From: Prinia subflava | Lineage: Eukaryota; Chordata; Aves; Passeriformes; Cisticolidae | Length of the DNA: 64,000 nucleotides | Reading direction: 5' to 3' | Assembly: GCF_021018805.1 (NCBI RefSeq) | Contig: NC_086259.1 | Coordinates: 7,456,501-7,520,500 of the forward strand | Shown here: positions 1 through 12,700 of the stretch, in pieces | Numbering within the stretch: the first letter of the stretch is position 1 | How the letters are laid out: each line of letters opens with the position of its first letter | Translations under genes and position numbers: made by a program | Notes under the pieces: model-generated | Told to the model about the DNA's origin: nothing | Database searches by the model: none | Seen by the model: the letters and a program-made list of their open reading frames with translations, nothing else

Positions 1-254
1 GCACATGAGACAGGAGGAGAGTGTCTTTTCTGCCTGTAAGTAATGGAGAATTAGCTCAGGAGAAAACTTCCACAGAGGTACTGATGGCTCATGTCTTTTG
101 TCAGTCAGTCAAAAAATTGGCAACTGTACAATAACTTAATCTTCTCCCACACCAAGCAGAAGTTACACTCATAAAGGCAGAGCTGGGACCAGAAGGTAAC
201 AGTACAAATGAAAGGGTCTTGCTTCTGGACTTGGCACAAGCCTGTGTTTGAGTT

Positions 255-314
255 ACCTTTAGTATAAATTCTACAGTAAAAATCACCTTTAGCAAAAATC
301 CTACAGTAAAAATC
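255..314. repeat. 30-bp tandem duplication (2 copies)
   Basis: Positions 255-284 and 285-314 are two adjacent 30-bp copies beginning ACCTTTAG and ending CTACAGTAAAAATC. They differ at three positions by eye. It looks like a simple local duplication of modest age. Confidence 0.8.
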
Positions 315-392
315 CCCAACATGCAAGTTCTGTGCATAGCTTTTTGCAAGAAATCTAATGGTGATGTTGGACACATGTAGGTTAATATGGGG

Positions 393-441
393 TTTTTTCA
401 CATTTCACATTTTTTCACATTTCACATTTTTTCACATTTCC
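393..441. repeat. 17-bp tandem repeat, about 2.9 copies
   Basis: The unit TTTTTTCACATTTCACA is repeated at 393-409 and 410-426, with a partial third copy to 441. The copies are identical apart from the truncated end, which suggests recent slippage. Confidence 0.85.
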
Positions 442-3400
442 ATAATATGCTTGGATTTAAATGGCTTTACTTGGACTATAATGTTTCCAAAAACAGAAGC
501 CACTATTTATTCTTTTCAGTTCTTTTAATACCTCTGCTTCAGATTACAGTACAAAATAAAAATATCTCTCTCCTAGCCACTGTACTTGATACAGACTAGG
601 AAGATAAATAACTGTTTCAAAACATTTGTGTTTTTTCCAACTAAATAAAGCATTGGTATTTTCTCCCAAGGCATATCTGACATTGTATATCTGATAGAGA
701 AATTTTTGCATTACAGTAACAGAAAAGAAAAAACTTACCTATATGTTTATATGTAGTTATTGTACATGCAAGTAAGTATATGTCAGACTGTTCAAAATTT
801 ATCATTTCATATTTACAAGGGTATTTTCTGTATCAGCTTTTGGAAGGTTGGAATTCATCCAATAATTTTTGGGCCTAACCAGAATGACACTCAGAAGAGT
901 TGTTCATGATCATTTTTCTCTCCTCGCCTTGTGCCAATCATTTTTCAGAAACATTTGTTTTTTGAGCACAGCTTTGTATTTTGACAGATAATGTGTCCTT
1001 ACTTCTAATTCATAGCAATAGATATAGGCCATTCTTACAAGCAGTCTATAAGTCATCAACTTTTCCACTCTGCATTTCTTGCCATCTCCAGGCTGTTCCA
1101 CTGAGGTCAGTAAAGGTTGGCATCTCCACCATTTTTTGTCTTCCAAGTTTTTTCTCATCTCTGCCTTTTCCTTCATTTCATTTCCCAGGCAAACACACTT
1201 CCAGTTATGCCAGCAGGCATCACATCCATCAGCTTCTCTCAGGCAGGAGGGGCACTCCACGGGCTCTGCACTGTGAGCAGCCACTCTGAGCCCTTCATGT
1301 CAGCTGCACTCACAGCCCCAGGGGAACACCTGGGGATGGATCAGTTGGGTGGCTAAAGAAAAACCTGGGAGATCAGTGATAAAATCACGGAATCGTGGTC
1401 TAGCTTGTGGTTATGCATTAGGCAGCCCTGGTGTCCAGAGCCTATCAGCCTAAAAATAGTGTTTTTCTTAAGTAATCCAGCATTTTTGTTCTACAAAGGA
1501 AGCATAAATATCTTCAAAGATATCTCAAGTCAGCATGGAATGAAGCTGCTGCAACCGAAGCACAGCACACAGGAGGAGGCAAAACATCCTACAGGTGCAA
1601 TGGTAGACTAAATATGCCTCATTTAAATACTAAACCGAACAGTGCTGTGAAGCTTCAATCTTTAGAGGCAAAATAAATGCCCCATGAACAGGAATGAATT
1701 ACAATTTCCCAATTTCCAAAGCCCCACTGAGCACAGAATGGTCAGAGGCACAGTCTCTACCTTTGGGCAGAGAAGATTCAGCAACCTATGAACAAAAATC
1801 TCTTGAAATCTGTGACTGCATTCTTCCCATCATGTTCATGATGTTCAAGTCATTTTCCCTTCCATTTACCTTCCACAAAACTCAGAGGCAGCAGAAATTG
1901 CCTCATTCTGTGATTTTTAGCTGTCTTTCATTCATCAGTAGTCTTATCAGCAGTATGTTTCTCCCAGGTGAGATATAATCTATTAACATTTTTGGCAGCT
2001 TCTTGTGTGCTGCTTTTTCCCTGTCTCTACCCAAGTGGGCTTTAATGGAATGTTTTTTAGCTAAAATGTGTTTGTTTGGTCAATACAAAACAGTTTTCTC
2101 CACTTTCTTCTGTAATTAGCTTTATCAGTACCAGAGGGGAAAAAAAAATCCAAACGCTGTACATGTTTGGTCTCTATCTTATATTCTTTGGACTTAGTTG
2201 CAAAACAATTCTTGTTTCTGCGTATCTTTTGGAAATACCTACATTTATCTTTTCTTTCTATTTTGACATCAATTACAACAATTAAAAAATACTGAAGTCC
2301 CTGATGAAAATTATCTTTAGCAACTCATTTAACTCTCATCTAAGGATCTCCAAGTGCTATTCCCATTATCTTCTAAGCTGCCTCCCAGTTGCACTGCAAT
2401 GTGTATTCTGAATGACACACTGCTTTGAAGTCTAAATGATACAAGAAAATCTTGGCTTAGGGATGTTTTTGACAACTAATTGTAGTTTCTGATAAAACTC
2501 TTCCAACTCTGTGAGAACACACATCTTAGTGTTTTCATTATTATTGTTTCATATTTTATTTAGAGCGATATTATCTCATCACTCACTCGTCTCCAATCTC
2601 TGACTCCCCAGTAATGTCCTTCAGAGTAACCACACAAACTTCACGTGCAGCCTAATTTACTTCTGTTTCAATTATGTACTAATCTTTGATAACTCCAGCT
2701 CATTCCACCAAGTGGTTATACTTGTACAGATCCTTCAGGTGGTTTGTCAGACTTCCTTTCAGCTGTGGAAGGCAAGTCAGGCATGACACAGCTTCTGTCA
2801 GGACACAGCTCTAAGTCCTGTCCTTTCCCTCATAGCTGTTTTTAACCTTAGCAGAAGGACACTGACTGGCAAGGAATGGCAATACTTGGAATACAATTCC
2901 TTGCAGAACAGCAGAGGTAACTTTGGAACAGATTAAGATTACGTAGAGCTCCTCTGTACAGGTTCTAGTAGTTCATATACTCTGTAGATTTGTCACAGAC
3001 TTGCACCAATGCATTTGATTGGTGATTGACCCGAATTGAAATGCTTTTAAACTCCTGTTTCATGCAGTACAAATCAGAAGAGAACATTACAGCCAGACAA
3101 GTAACTGAAAGAAATCTTAAAGACATACCTTAAAAGCAGACTATACCTTCTGCCAGCACAGTATTTAACACCAGCCCCCTTTCTCAGCTTGTAAATTGTA
3201 AATGGATGAGTCTTCCCTCACAGAGAAGGAGAATAAGTGAGTGGGAAGATGCTGGGGTAGCATTTTAAAGCTCTGTGACTGCACAGGAACCTAACACTGC
3301 TCCAAACACTGATCTTTTAAAGATATTTAAGGGAGCAGAGGAGAATGTTCTGGTATCAGGATGAAGTACATTCAGTGGTAGCACTCATCTGCCTTAAGTC

Positions 3401-3499
3401 TTCCCAACACACCATTTGGATCTCCTCCCAAATTAACGATAAGTAGAAGGACAAAGCAGGGATAAAAAGCATGCAGAAAAATCACCAAACTACAAAAGC

Positions 3500-6230
3500 A
3501 AAGCAAAAGAAAGGAAATGTGTATTCTACATGCTATCGTTGCTTCAGAATGTGGGGAAGGCATTAAAATACAAGTGCAACAGAAGTTTTGTGGAGGAAAG
3601 GTGCATCTGTGGATTTTGAGCTCAAAGCTCAAAGCTTCCTGCTCTGTGGTTCAAGAGAAGCCCAGAGCAGAAGAGTTCTGCAAATTTGCACTGGAAATCC
3701 AGATTAAAGACAACTCTAATCTTGCATGTTTCTTTTTCTCTTTCCAACAGTATTTGCTGCTGGTTGATGCTGTAGACACGATGGGCCAGTCATGACCCAC
3801 AGAGCTCTCACGAGGAACTCAGTGGCACTGGAAATTGTCTTTCTCAGTGCCAATAATCTGCCTTTTATTTTATAATATCTATGGTTAAGCTGCAGATTTA
3901 TTTAGGACTCTTTGGGTAAAGTACCCTTTCTACAGTGGGTGGCAGTTACCAGTAATGTTGTTATTATTATTACTGTAGAAAAGCTTTCAGTGTAAAAATG
4001 TTTATGGAGCTAAGGTTTATGCAGACTGATTTCACATGCACCTCCTACACTAAAGATACTCCACTGAATGGAAGCACAATAATTCCATGATATGCTGCAT
4101 CCAGAGGTTTGGATAGCCACTGTAATATCTACCTTAGAGCCCAGCCAGTTCCAGAGAAAATAGATATTCCATCTTCCAAATGAGACAAGAGAAGGCCAGT
4201 AAGAATATCTTTCACAAGCAAAAATGTTCAAAACTTACTCTTCAAGACTTTAAAAACTGATATATATTTTAGGTTATTGGTACTTGGATGTTCTATAATG
4301 AATGCTGCAGTCAATATATATCTTTGGGCAAGGTAAGGATAATCTTGGATATACTCAACAGCTAAGGAGGAACAGCAGCACAGGATCCTGTTTGGATTTG
4401 CATCCATTCGTTTCTACTGTGCTCTTCATCAAGAAAATAATGCTCTCATTTACTTAAAAACATTTTTTGCTGATGTTACACACAGATGCACCATTTCAAT
4501 ACAGAATTTACTAAGCTGGGTCAATGTTTTATAGATGTTGCTTTAGAAATTATTAAATAAACTTTGGACCAATCCTGCAGTGCAGCACCAATCCCCAAAT
4601 CAAGAGGGAACAAGACTTGATCAAGTAATACAGATTTGTAGGAATTTGTCCATTGTTTTGAACAAAAGAAAGTATTTTTTTAAACTATTCATTGTTTAAT
4701 CAAGCCTATTTACCTTACAGTGATTATCTAGTTATTTAAATCTTGTTAATGCAGTTGTAATTCTTCAAGCATTTATGAAAATTAATAAAAAACAGGTAAG
4801 CTGGTTTTGTAAGTAATATATTAAATTTTCTTCAAACAAAATAATTAATTCTAAACAATAACACTGCATAATAAAACAATTCCCAATAAAACATTCTCTA
4901 ATTATAATTCTAAAGCTCATACTATTTTTGAAACTTTTGTTGGCTATTTGATAGACAATTAAAGCAAATCACTGTATGTTTTAATAACACTTGTCAAATA
5001 ACACCATAATGCCCAGCTGACGACTAATCACAATGTATAATTCCCCATAAAAGCTAATTGACAATTGATTTTCTTAAATACTGAAAGAATTCATCATGAT
5101 GAACACTGCTACAATAAAATCCTAAGGAATTAGAAAAGATTTATCTCTATTTGAGCACTTCTGCAAATATCAGACCTACTGAAGAGAATAAATAACAAAG
5201 GTAGGTTGGAAAGACAGCATCCTCCTCATTCTCAGACAGAATATGAATGATGAGGATGTAGCTGAGGGGACCAGTACTTTTTTGTAGGTGCTTCATGGTT
5301 TATGTGCAGGGTTTTGCATTTGCTCTCAAGCCCTGCCAACACACACAACTCTGGGATCATCACCACCTCATTACTTGCAAATATGTGTCAGAAATTGGGG
5401 AAAAAATAGAAAAATATGAAAAAGAAGGTAGTAATAACATGGAACACATGAAGGTGAACCAAACAGTGGCAATGCAGGTGATTTTTAGAGGTGATTGTTG
5501 TGAGGATGAGCAGGTGGAGCCACCAAGGGAGGTCATAGTTCTGGCTAAGACCCCCCCACCCTGAAAACTGGAGTATTGGAGCAATAAATTTTTCCATACC
5601 ATATTAAATACAAAACGGGAAAGCCAGCAAACATTATTATCTATCAGCTTGTCTAAGGATCTTTAGGCAGTAGTTAAAAAGACATTTCCCTGCAGTTCTG
5701 CAATGTCGTGGGGATAGGCAATTTGGCAATTTGTGTCCTTCACTAAACTTCAGTGGGGTATTAATGGGAAACTTTAGGTTATCACTGTAGGATAATTCAG
5801 AAGGAACAAGTGGCACAGAGTGGAACAAAGTAAAAGGTGAAAGGCTATTGCTGTATGAGCACGTGACAATTTAAATTAGTTATGCACTCTCAAGAGCCCA
5901 GGGAACTGCACCCAAGGGCAGGAGCACACCAGGCTGGCTTTTAAGCTGCTTAAGCTTCTTTACTATACTTTAATACTACAGTTGCCAAGGTCATTTGGAC
6001 AGCCCCTCTTCTATCCAAAATATTCAGATTTTCCCTAATGTTTAAGTAAAAACCTTTCCCTTTACAATTTTACAGCATGCATTACATTCCCAGCTACTGC
6101 AGCAACAACTTTTCTACAGTACAAGATTTTTGCATTTATTTGATTAGAAGTTAAACTAAATGAGAAAGGATGGGTTTTGTATAACTGATAAGAAAAAAAG
6201 AGGCAAGCAGTATTGAAATTCTCCCCTGTG
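3500..6230. other. AT-rich unique non-coding sequence
   Basis: No gene is recognisable. The stretch around 4,680-5,110 is unusually rich in TAAT/ATTA cores and is listed separately. A plus-strand open frame of 89 codons at 5295-5564 has no recognisable domain and no supporting splice or start context. Confidence 0.55.
4680..5110. promoter_or_regulatory. TAAT-rich block, possible conserved non-coding element
   Basis: The block contains many homeodomain-type cores (for example ATAATTAATT near 4840, CTAATTATAATTC near 4898 and GCTAATTGACAATTG near 5053). It has no simple-repeat structure and no transposon signature. Such composition is typical of vertebrate conserved non-coding elements near developmental genes. 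That is inference: conservation cannot be seen from one sequence, and plain AT-richness would also produce TAAT cores. Confidence 0.25.
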
Positions 6231-6410
6231 AGGGAGGATGCCCAGAGGAGCTGTGGCTGTCCCAGCCCTGGCAGTGTCCAAAGTCAGGTTGGACAGGGCT
6301 TGGAGCACCCTGGGATAGTGGAAGGTGTCCCTGTCCATGGAAGGGGTGGAACTGGACAATCTTTAAGGTCCCTTCCAACCCAAACCATTCTGTCCCTGTA
6401 TAATTCTAGG
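6231..6410 (+). mobile_element. CR1 retrotransposon fragment (3' end, plus strand)
   Basis: This is the 3' tail of a CR1 LINE, 5'-truncated as nearly all CR1 copies are. The recognisable track runs from the GCCCAGAGGAGCTGTGGCTG segment through the TGGAAGGTGTCCCTG box to CTTTAAGGTCCCTTCCAACC, then a degenerate 3' end of ATTCT-type repeats near 6387-6410. About 180 bp remains. CR1 is the dominant LINE of birds, and the copy is dead, with no reverse-transcriptase coding sequence. The 5' boundary is approximate. Confidence 0.9.
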
Positions 6411-7960
6411 ATTGAAAAGATCAGCTGAGTCATATAAACTGGAGAAGTTTTGAGATGTGTCTCAGTTCAGCAAAACCATGTAGCATTAAAGAGGAAACTG
6501 AGGTAACAATCTCTACCTAATTAATCCCTTTGCTTTTCTTATGGTTTTACCACATGGAGACAACTAAACTACAGTTTTAAAATGTCATTTATTTTCCTTG
6601 CATGCAGAAAGAATGATATCAGTTTAAATAGAGCAGAGAACTGACCGAGCTGCTCAGGTCCTAAAAGCTACATTTGACATTGTGATGCCCAAACACATCA
6701 GTCAACAAATTATGCACATGAAGCAAACCAAAGAAAGCCTTAGCCAAAACAACAGCAACAAAAACAAGCCCCTCCAAACATAAACCATACTGGTAAAATA
6801 AAAATGCTCAATTATTGAACGAAACCATTTGCAGTTGGCAATTTTGAGATAATAGCCTGAAATCTAACAGAAAGCACACCATTGCCTGCTCAAAAGCTCG
6901 TCTGAAAGGAAACTAAACTGTCAATAACAGACAAATAGTAATCCACTTATTGTCCAATATTCCATAACAAACAGTTAGAATGGTCAGATCCTCTGGGAAA
7001 AGGTACAGAGCTTTGTATAACACACTAACTATAAACCCATAATCCTGTTTACTGTTTTCCATAAAACAAGAGTATGAAAGCATTTGCTGAAATGGAAAGG
7101 CACACATTTCTGAGCTTTGTGTAAGTGGATAACGACAGCCAGACTCCTGATTTCCTCTCCCTCATCAGGACCTGCCTTCAGTAGGAGAGTACTAAATAAT
7201 CCATGCTAGTTAGCTCTCCTTTGCATGGACTTCTGCATCTGCCACCTCAGCTGAGGCAAATGATCCCTGGTTTAAGTCTCTTTTTTGGGAAACACTGGGA
7301 AAGGCTTAAAAAAATAACACAAAACCAAGGCCCAGCACGATATAGGATTTGCATATAGATGTCACTGTGAGAAAACAGGAGTGAGAGGAGCAATTCATTA
7401 GGTTGAGTTAAAAGGAAACCAAACTCTGAAAACTATTTCCAGCCATGTAGAACAACATTATCTATTTAGCACCACTAGTCCTCATGTTTCAAATTAATTA
7501 CCAAACTAAATTGAGGGAACAGTTTTTCCATTAATTAGGAAAAAAAAAAAATCAGTAAACAGCTTGCTGGTTTGCCTTCCTGCAATCCCTTTATTGGAAT
7601 CAATGTACTGATCCTGCTGTGTGTTCAGTGTGATTATACATGGACAAAACAGCTCCTGGATTTACATTATGTGTAATTGTAATGTAACTGTGGATTTACA
7701 TTATGTGCCAGCTGTAGTTTGTGTGCTTGTGTCCACACAGGTAGTGAAGCCAGTTCTGTCATGTAAACGTTGCCCATGTTACTCTCGTGCTGAGGGGTGG
7801 ATGTGTGTGCAAATAGGAATTTCTCTTAGAGGAAATGGTTGCATATTTTCACAGGACCATTTGTACCTTTCTGAAAAGAATCTGACCTGCTCCGTCACAT
7901 GAACCCCACACGTGAGGTGACACTGCTGTTTCTACACTGCATTGTGTTTTCACTGTTCCC
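6411..7960. other. Unique non-coding sequence
   Basis: No gene or clear transposon is visible. The only internal structure is the spaced duplication at 7657-7707. Confidence 0.55.
7657..7707. repeat. Spaced 17-bp direct repeat
   Basis: TGGATTTACATTATGTG occurs exactly at 7657-7673 and again at 7691-7707, giving a 34-bp period. The spacer between the copies is also TGTAAT-rich, so the whole may be a diverged tandem duplication. Confidence 0.75.
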
Positions 7961-7969
7961 TGCAGGGTT

Positions 7970-8360
7970 TTTCTGGCTATAATTAGAGTTAATCACATTT
8001 CAAAGTACCAAGATAATTATCTCCATGTCAAATTAGCTCTTTTCAAATTAAAGACTGTCTCTGCTTAATTTTTCCCATTTTGAAAGAAAAGCAGTGATCC
8101 CCAGATCTTTTATGTCATTTCTTTATGAACATGAGGTTACGATAAGCTACTTTCTGAACCACTGCTTGAATGCAATTTATTTTACATAGCTTTGCATAAT
8201 AAAATAGCATTTTAGATAACTTATTCAAAGGGCAGATAGTAATTCTCTGAGGATTTCATTAAATCACTCTTTTCATGTTAAATTAATGTGCCAAGTTAAT
8301 TTTGGAATAAACAAACCAAGATATTTAATTGCTTTGTGATAAATATGTACTCCTTGCTAG
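7970..8360. promoter_or_regulatory. TAAT-rich block, possible conserved non-coding element
   Basis: Dense ATAATTAG, GATAATTATC, CAAATTAG and TTAATTTTGG-type cores occur in sequence without repeats or open frames. It lies just upstream of the possible exons at 8542 and 9061. Calling it regulatory is inference from composition only. An alignment to chicken would decide it. Confidence 0.22.
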
Positions 8361-8541
8361 AATTTGATCATGCAGTTTTACATTTTTTAACTCCATATAT
8401 TTGTGTGCATCTCAAAAGCCTTAAATTTATGTATTTACTGGTACACACAATAAGATGTATTTAATGAACTGGTAACTCCATGTTCATATCAGACCTAAAT
8501 TTATCTTCCATAATTATTTTGTATCCCGTGTTTTCCTGCAG

Positions 8542-8609
8542 CATGAATGACAGAGGGGACTTCTTGGAAGAAGTGGTTTCTGAACAAATTGATACAGAAA
8601 ACCTGACAG
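8542..8609 (+). other. Possible exon A (68 nt), unknown gene
   Basis: A pyrimidine-leaning acceptor ending TTTTCCTGCAG (AG at 8540-8541) is followed by 68 nt and a donor CAG/GTAATG (GT at 8610-8611). Only one phase is open: one leading base, then 22 codons starting MNDRGDFLEEVVSEQ, then one trailing base. The peptide is acidic and hydrophilic with a protein-like composition, but I do not recognise it. Its trailing phase is compatible with possible exon B at 9061, whose first two bases complete the split codon. Against it, the donor is only moderate and short pseudo-exons are common in introns. It could also be a non-coding RNA exon or chance. Confidence 0.25.
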
Positions 8610-9060
8610 GTAATGATAAGTGCTGAAAAATGAGAAAAGCAAAAAATGCAGCTGCACATGAGCAAGACAGAAACACTCAGGACTGAAGGCAGATTTTCTT
8701 TACATCAGATTTCATAAGCCCACTCCCCTTCTTTTCCCCCTTCAGTAAATGCACAGGTATGCTCCAAAACTGCACATGCAAATACAGTTACCCTGGGAAA
8801 GGAGCTTCCCTCATGGTTTGAGTTTCAGCAAACAGTGCCCTTGAATGGTCCTCTTGCAGTTTGCCCAGCCCCAGGGAAGCTGAGACACCCCTGAGATGGG
8901 AGGGGGGTCCAAAGTGATGCAGAGCCCCCAGGCATGCAAAGGAGAGCTGCTCTATCACCTATTTCCAACCCCTCTGCTGTGGGCAGGGACACTTTCCAGC
9001 AGATTAGGTTGTTTAAAATCATATCTAAATATCATTTGCCAAAATATTTCTTCTTTGCAG

Positions 9061-9168
9061 TGCTAGAAAAATATGCAAACACATTCAGATTTTGGGGACT
9101 GCATGAAAAAGCAAAGCCAGTTTCTTCTGCATCATCCACGCACACCTGCAGGAGTAGAGCTGATTCAG
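9061..9168 (+). other. Possible exon B (108 nt), unknown gene
   Basis: A strong acceptor (TATTTCTTCTTTGCAG, ending 9060) and an almost ideal donor (TTCAG/GTAAGTGC, GT at 9169-9170) bound 108 nt, a length divisible by three. In the phase that continues possible exon A (two leading bases) it is open and reads LEKYANTFRFWGLHEKAK and onward, ending with one spare base. A second phase is also open from an ATG at 9073 (MQTHSDFGDCMKK...) to the donor, so it could instead be a first coding exon or part of a non-coding RNA. I recognise neither peptide. The splice sites are the best pair in the window, but function is unproven. Confidence 0.3.
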
Positions 9169-9744
9169 GTAAGTGCTCAAAGGGTTAAGCCCTTGGTCCA
9201 TTTTCAGTGGTTTAACATTCTCATCTCATTTCTAAAAAGTCATTATTTATCTGAATGAAGAGGAAGAAGGAAGAGTAGATGGCTCAAGCAAGAGCAGAAA
9301 GTATAAATGCTCATGTGTGACTGGGTCCTGACCAGCACCCAGTTGTGGCCACCAGTGCTCCTCAGTGGGGTGAAAATTTGCTGAGAGGCTGCACGTGCAA
9401 TTGAGCAACACAAATATCTTCTCCTCAGCTGCACTACAGGCCTAAGCTGCACTTCTGAAAATAATGGTTTTTGAATACATAATTTTGAGGGTCATTGCCC
9501 ATGGATTGCTGAAAATTCTCTCTCTGGGACTCCAGACTTATTTGTTTGGCCATGAGTTTCTATTTCACAGTGGAAGATAAGGCCTATTTTGCTGCTATTG
9601 CCCATCACTGTGTAATCAGGTTCTGTTATTATCATTGGTTTATTCATTCTTCTGTAGCACACTGTGCTGTGCTCAGGTTCAATCAGAAGAGATTTATGGC
9701 AGGAATGACTTGTTTGTTGATTTGCTTGCTGCCTCTCCCCCCAG

Positions 9745-9758
9745 ATGGATGCACATAG
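9745..9758 (+). other. Possible 14-nt microexon
   Basis: A very strong polypyrimidine acceptor (TGCCTCTCCCCCCAG, ending 9744) is followed only 14 nt later by a TAG/GTAAGC donor. Appended to possible exon B in the A-B frame it introduces a stop. In the ATG-9073 frame it stays open (MDAH). Such a combination can arise by chance. Confidence 0.12.
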
Positions 9759-9759
9759 G

Positions 9760-12700
9760 TAAGCTACAACACTTAAAGGCTTCCTAACCCTAAATTGATG
9801 TAGCCTCTGGAAATGTCTTTAAACTGAGTGTCCAATCCTCTGTTTGCAGGGGAGCATTAATATCCAGCAGCTCCCTCCTCTTCACATTACCACAAATTGT
9901 TTCAGTGCAGGGTAAACAAAGAGAGAAAACGAGGGCACTGCTGCCTACATTTGGGAAACACTGCCAAGGGCAGCAGGCCAGGGCCAGAGAGAAACAAAAT
10001 TCTCCTGCAAGCAGCCGCCCTGTGGAGAGGGTTGGCAGTGGGACAGCCTGGCTGAGCACTCTGTGATCTTAGCCTAAGTGGCATTCCCTGCTCTAAGTTT
10101 TATCAAACTGCAAACCTTCTCTCCTATATTTACAGCTACCCAGGTGCTTTTTCCTATTACCAAAAGCACTTCAGGGCTTTGCTAATGCACTGGAAGCACC
10201 TTTCTGATAAGCCAACATAAACTGGTACAGTAATAAATCAAGAAGCATTATGCTGCTCCAGGATGTGGAGGAGGATCATTTCATTATGCTTATAAAAATG
10301 AAATCAAAAAACAATACACATTATATTACCATAGGAAGGTGCATTTCTATGTACGGAGAATGTGAAGCTTAATAGGAGAGGAAAATAATTACAGGATATT
10401 CTACTCACCAAAAGCAATCAGGATCACATGACAACTGCCAGGACAGGGTTATTGGAGAGGGTTGCATTAGAGACAATACGCCTTATGAGGAAGATGGAGG
10501 CATTATTAAAACATAATGCACATGCAGAGTGCTGCATGCATTACACACTGACAAGCTAATGCTTCCCAGGAATATAGATTGCAGTAAGCAGAGCTTTAAT
10601 TATTTAATTTTCTTGTTCAAAAGTGCAAAGCTCTAGCCAAGAAAGCATCTCCTTCCATGTCAATTCAAATAGCACCCTTGTCCCATCTATTTGGTAGTGC
10701 CCATTTAATAAGCTATAGCCACCAGAAAAATAAAGATTAATTTTTTTAATTACATTAATAGATGTTTATTTTTAGATTTCTACAGTAAACTGAAAATTGT
10801 GCTTGAGAAGTTAGACCAACATTTTAATGCTCCTATTTTGGTTTTTATTTGGCATATTTGTTCAATAAAATCAGCCTCTTTTTAATTAAACAGGTTTTAT
10901 CCCTTTATTGACATTGCATAAAGTCCAAAAGTCACAACAGGGAATACATTATTGAGCCATTCCACATTTCCTAAATAACTGAAAGCACTTAGTTCCACCT
11001 CAAACACCACAATGCTCTAGAGAAACAGAACACAATGGTGATTGTTATTATTAATAATAATAATCAGCCAGTATTTGCATTTTCATTGACAGTGACTCCC
11101 ACCAGCCCTGGATCCAGCTCACCACACCCTGCAACTCAGCCCCCAGCTCATCCCTCAGGAGAGCTCCTCTGCAGGGACAGGAGTGTCCTGTGCCCTGCCC
11201 AAGCAGCTGCTCCCCAGCCATAGGGACAAGCCTTTGGCAAGTCCCAGCAGCAAAGTCAGGCCTCGGAGAGTCCTTAACCTTGAGCAAATGAAATATTAGG
11301 GGTGATGACTCTCTAAATTTGAATTAGGCTTTGATTGGACCCAATGGAACCCCAAAACACAGAAACAAACCCAGTGCAAGCAGTGCTTGGCAGCCCCACA
11401 GAGGACACGGGGTCAGAAAGGGTTTCCTGAACTCTGGAAGGCTGTTCCTGACACATTGGCACGAAAGGAAGCAGGAAAAGAAAACATGGAGAACATAATC
11501 AAGATTTTATTTAAGATGCCCAAATGCTCCTTAAGTCCCAAGGGTACAAAGAAAGCACAGAGTCTTCCTAAGTCACAGGAATGCTCAAAGATTTTGGTGT
11601 GAGCTTGTACACAAGCTGTACAGGGCAGCGCCCCAGGCTTGTGGCAGCCTCTCCTGTCAGCACAGTAACACCCTGATTTTCATTATCTGAAACACAGGAC
11701 CTCCAAGGCCTTTCCTCTTCTATGGCTCAAGTGTGGTTACTATCAGCTCTTCTCTCTGTATGAGTTTACACACTTAGGAGATTAAGCAAAACGTTCTCAC
11801 ACAATCTTGGAGGTCATTTCATCCTACCTCCCTTCCTCCCCCACCCCAGCACTGCATTTCCTCTGGCTGTAGCCCGTGTGAGTTTTCCCCTGTTCCTCTT
11901 CAGGCTGTCCATTGCCACTACTCATTTTGGAGCCTCCCACATCTGCCACGCGGTCTCCCAAACGCAGGGCCTGCTTCCCATCACATCCCCCTCTCCTCTC
12001 CCCTGCCCACAACCAGTGCAGGTGTTTGGACAAGCACAGGAAAGCTGCACCAGTCACATCACGAGAGAATGGGCTGAGAGACACAGCAGAAGTAAAAGGA
12101 AGGGAAATAATTTCAATCAAATTGTTAGACGTTGGTTTTGGTTTAAAAGACAACCTCTGAAAATAATCAATTATAAACATCAATTATAACTTAATTTCCT
12201 TTGTGATCATTTAAGATTCCATCCAAATAAGGCAGTTTCTGCAATATACCTCAAAAAACTTCCTATGTGCAAAATTTCCCTCTATTTATGTACCCTGGTT
12301 CTAAATGCTGCTGCTCTATTGATTACTGTAATTCAGCTCTAATTGCACTTTTACAAAGCAGGATGAATAGATTACAGCTGAGCTAAGGAGGAAGCCAAAC
12401 ATCAATTATTAACATAACAGAGCTGGCCTTTACCATGCCTGTATTATTTACCTTGGGGAGTTTAGGAACCTGCTGAATAATATTTATCCTTGTAAATTAA
12501 CCACTTTAAAATATTTGTTTTCATTAAGAAAAGCAACCAGACTAATGAAATATTCTTTCAGCAAATGCAAACAAGCCCTCAGTGTCTGTAATATACATGA
12601 AAACCCAATGCCCTTTCTCAGAATGAGCCCTGGTGTTTCAGAAAGCAGGTTTATACTGTTCACCAGAACACGCAGGGCTGAAGCTCTGCAGATTGGCTCA

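Larger units (their letters stand above)
1..3500. other. AT-rich unique non-coding sequence
   Basis: I see no gene here. The open frames, including a 124-codon minus-strand frame at 910-1284, are about as long as chance predicts for 64 kb of AT-rich DNA, and none resembles a family I know. The only structure is two small tandem duplications listed separately. The rest looks like ordinary intergenic or intronic bird DNA. Confidence 0.6.

Noticed and set aside
910..1284. 124-codon minus-strand frame, cysteine- and lysine-rich
   Set aside because: A few frames of this length are expected by chance at the visible stop-codon density, and I see no known motif spacing for its cysteines.
10380..10480. 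Minus-strand donor-like GTGAGT with a nearby acceptor-like site at about 10,440
   Set aside because: The implied 26-nt exon is too short and weakly supported, and no phase partner is visible.
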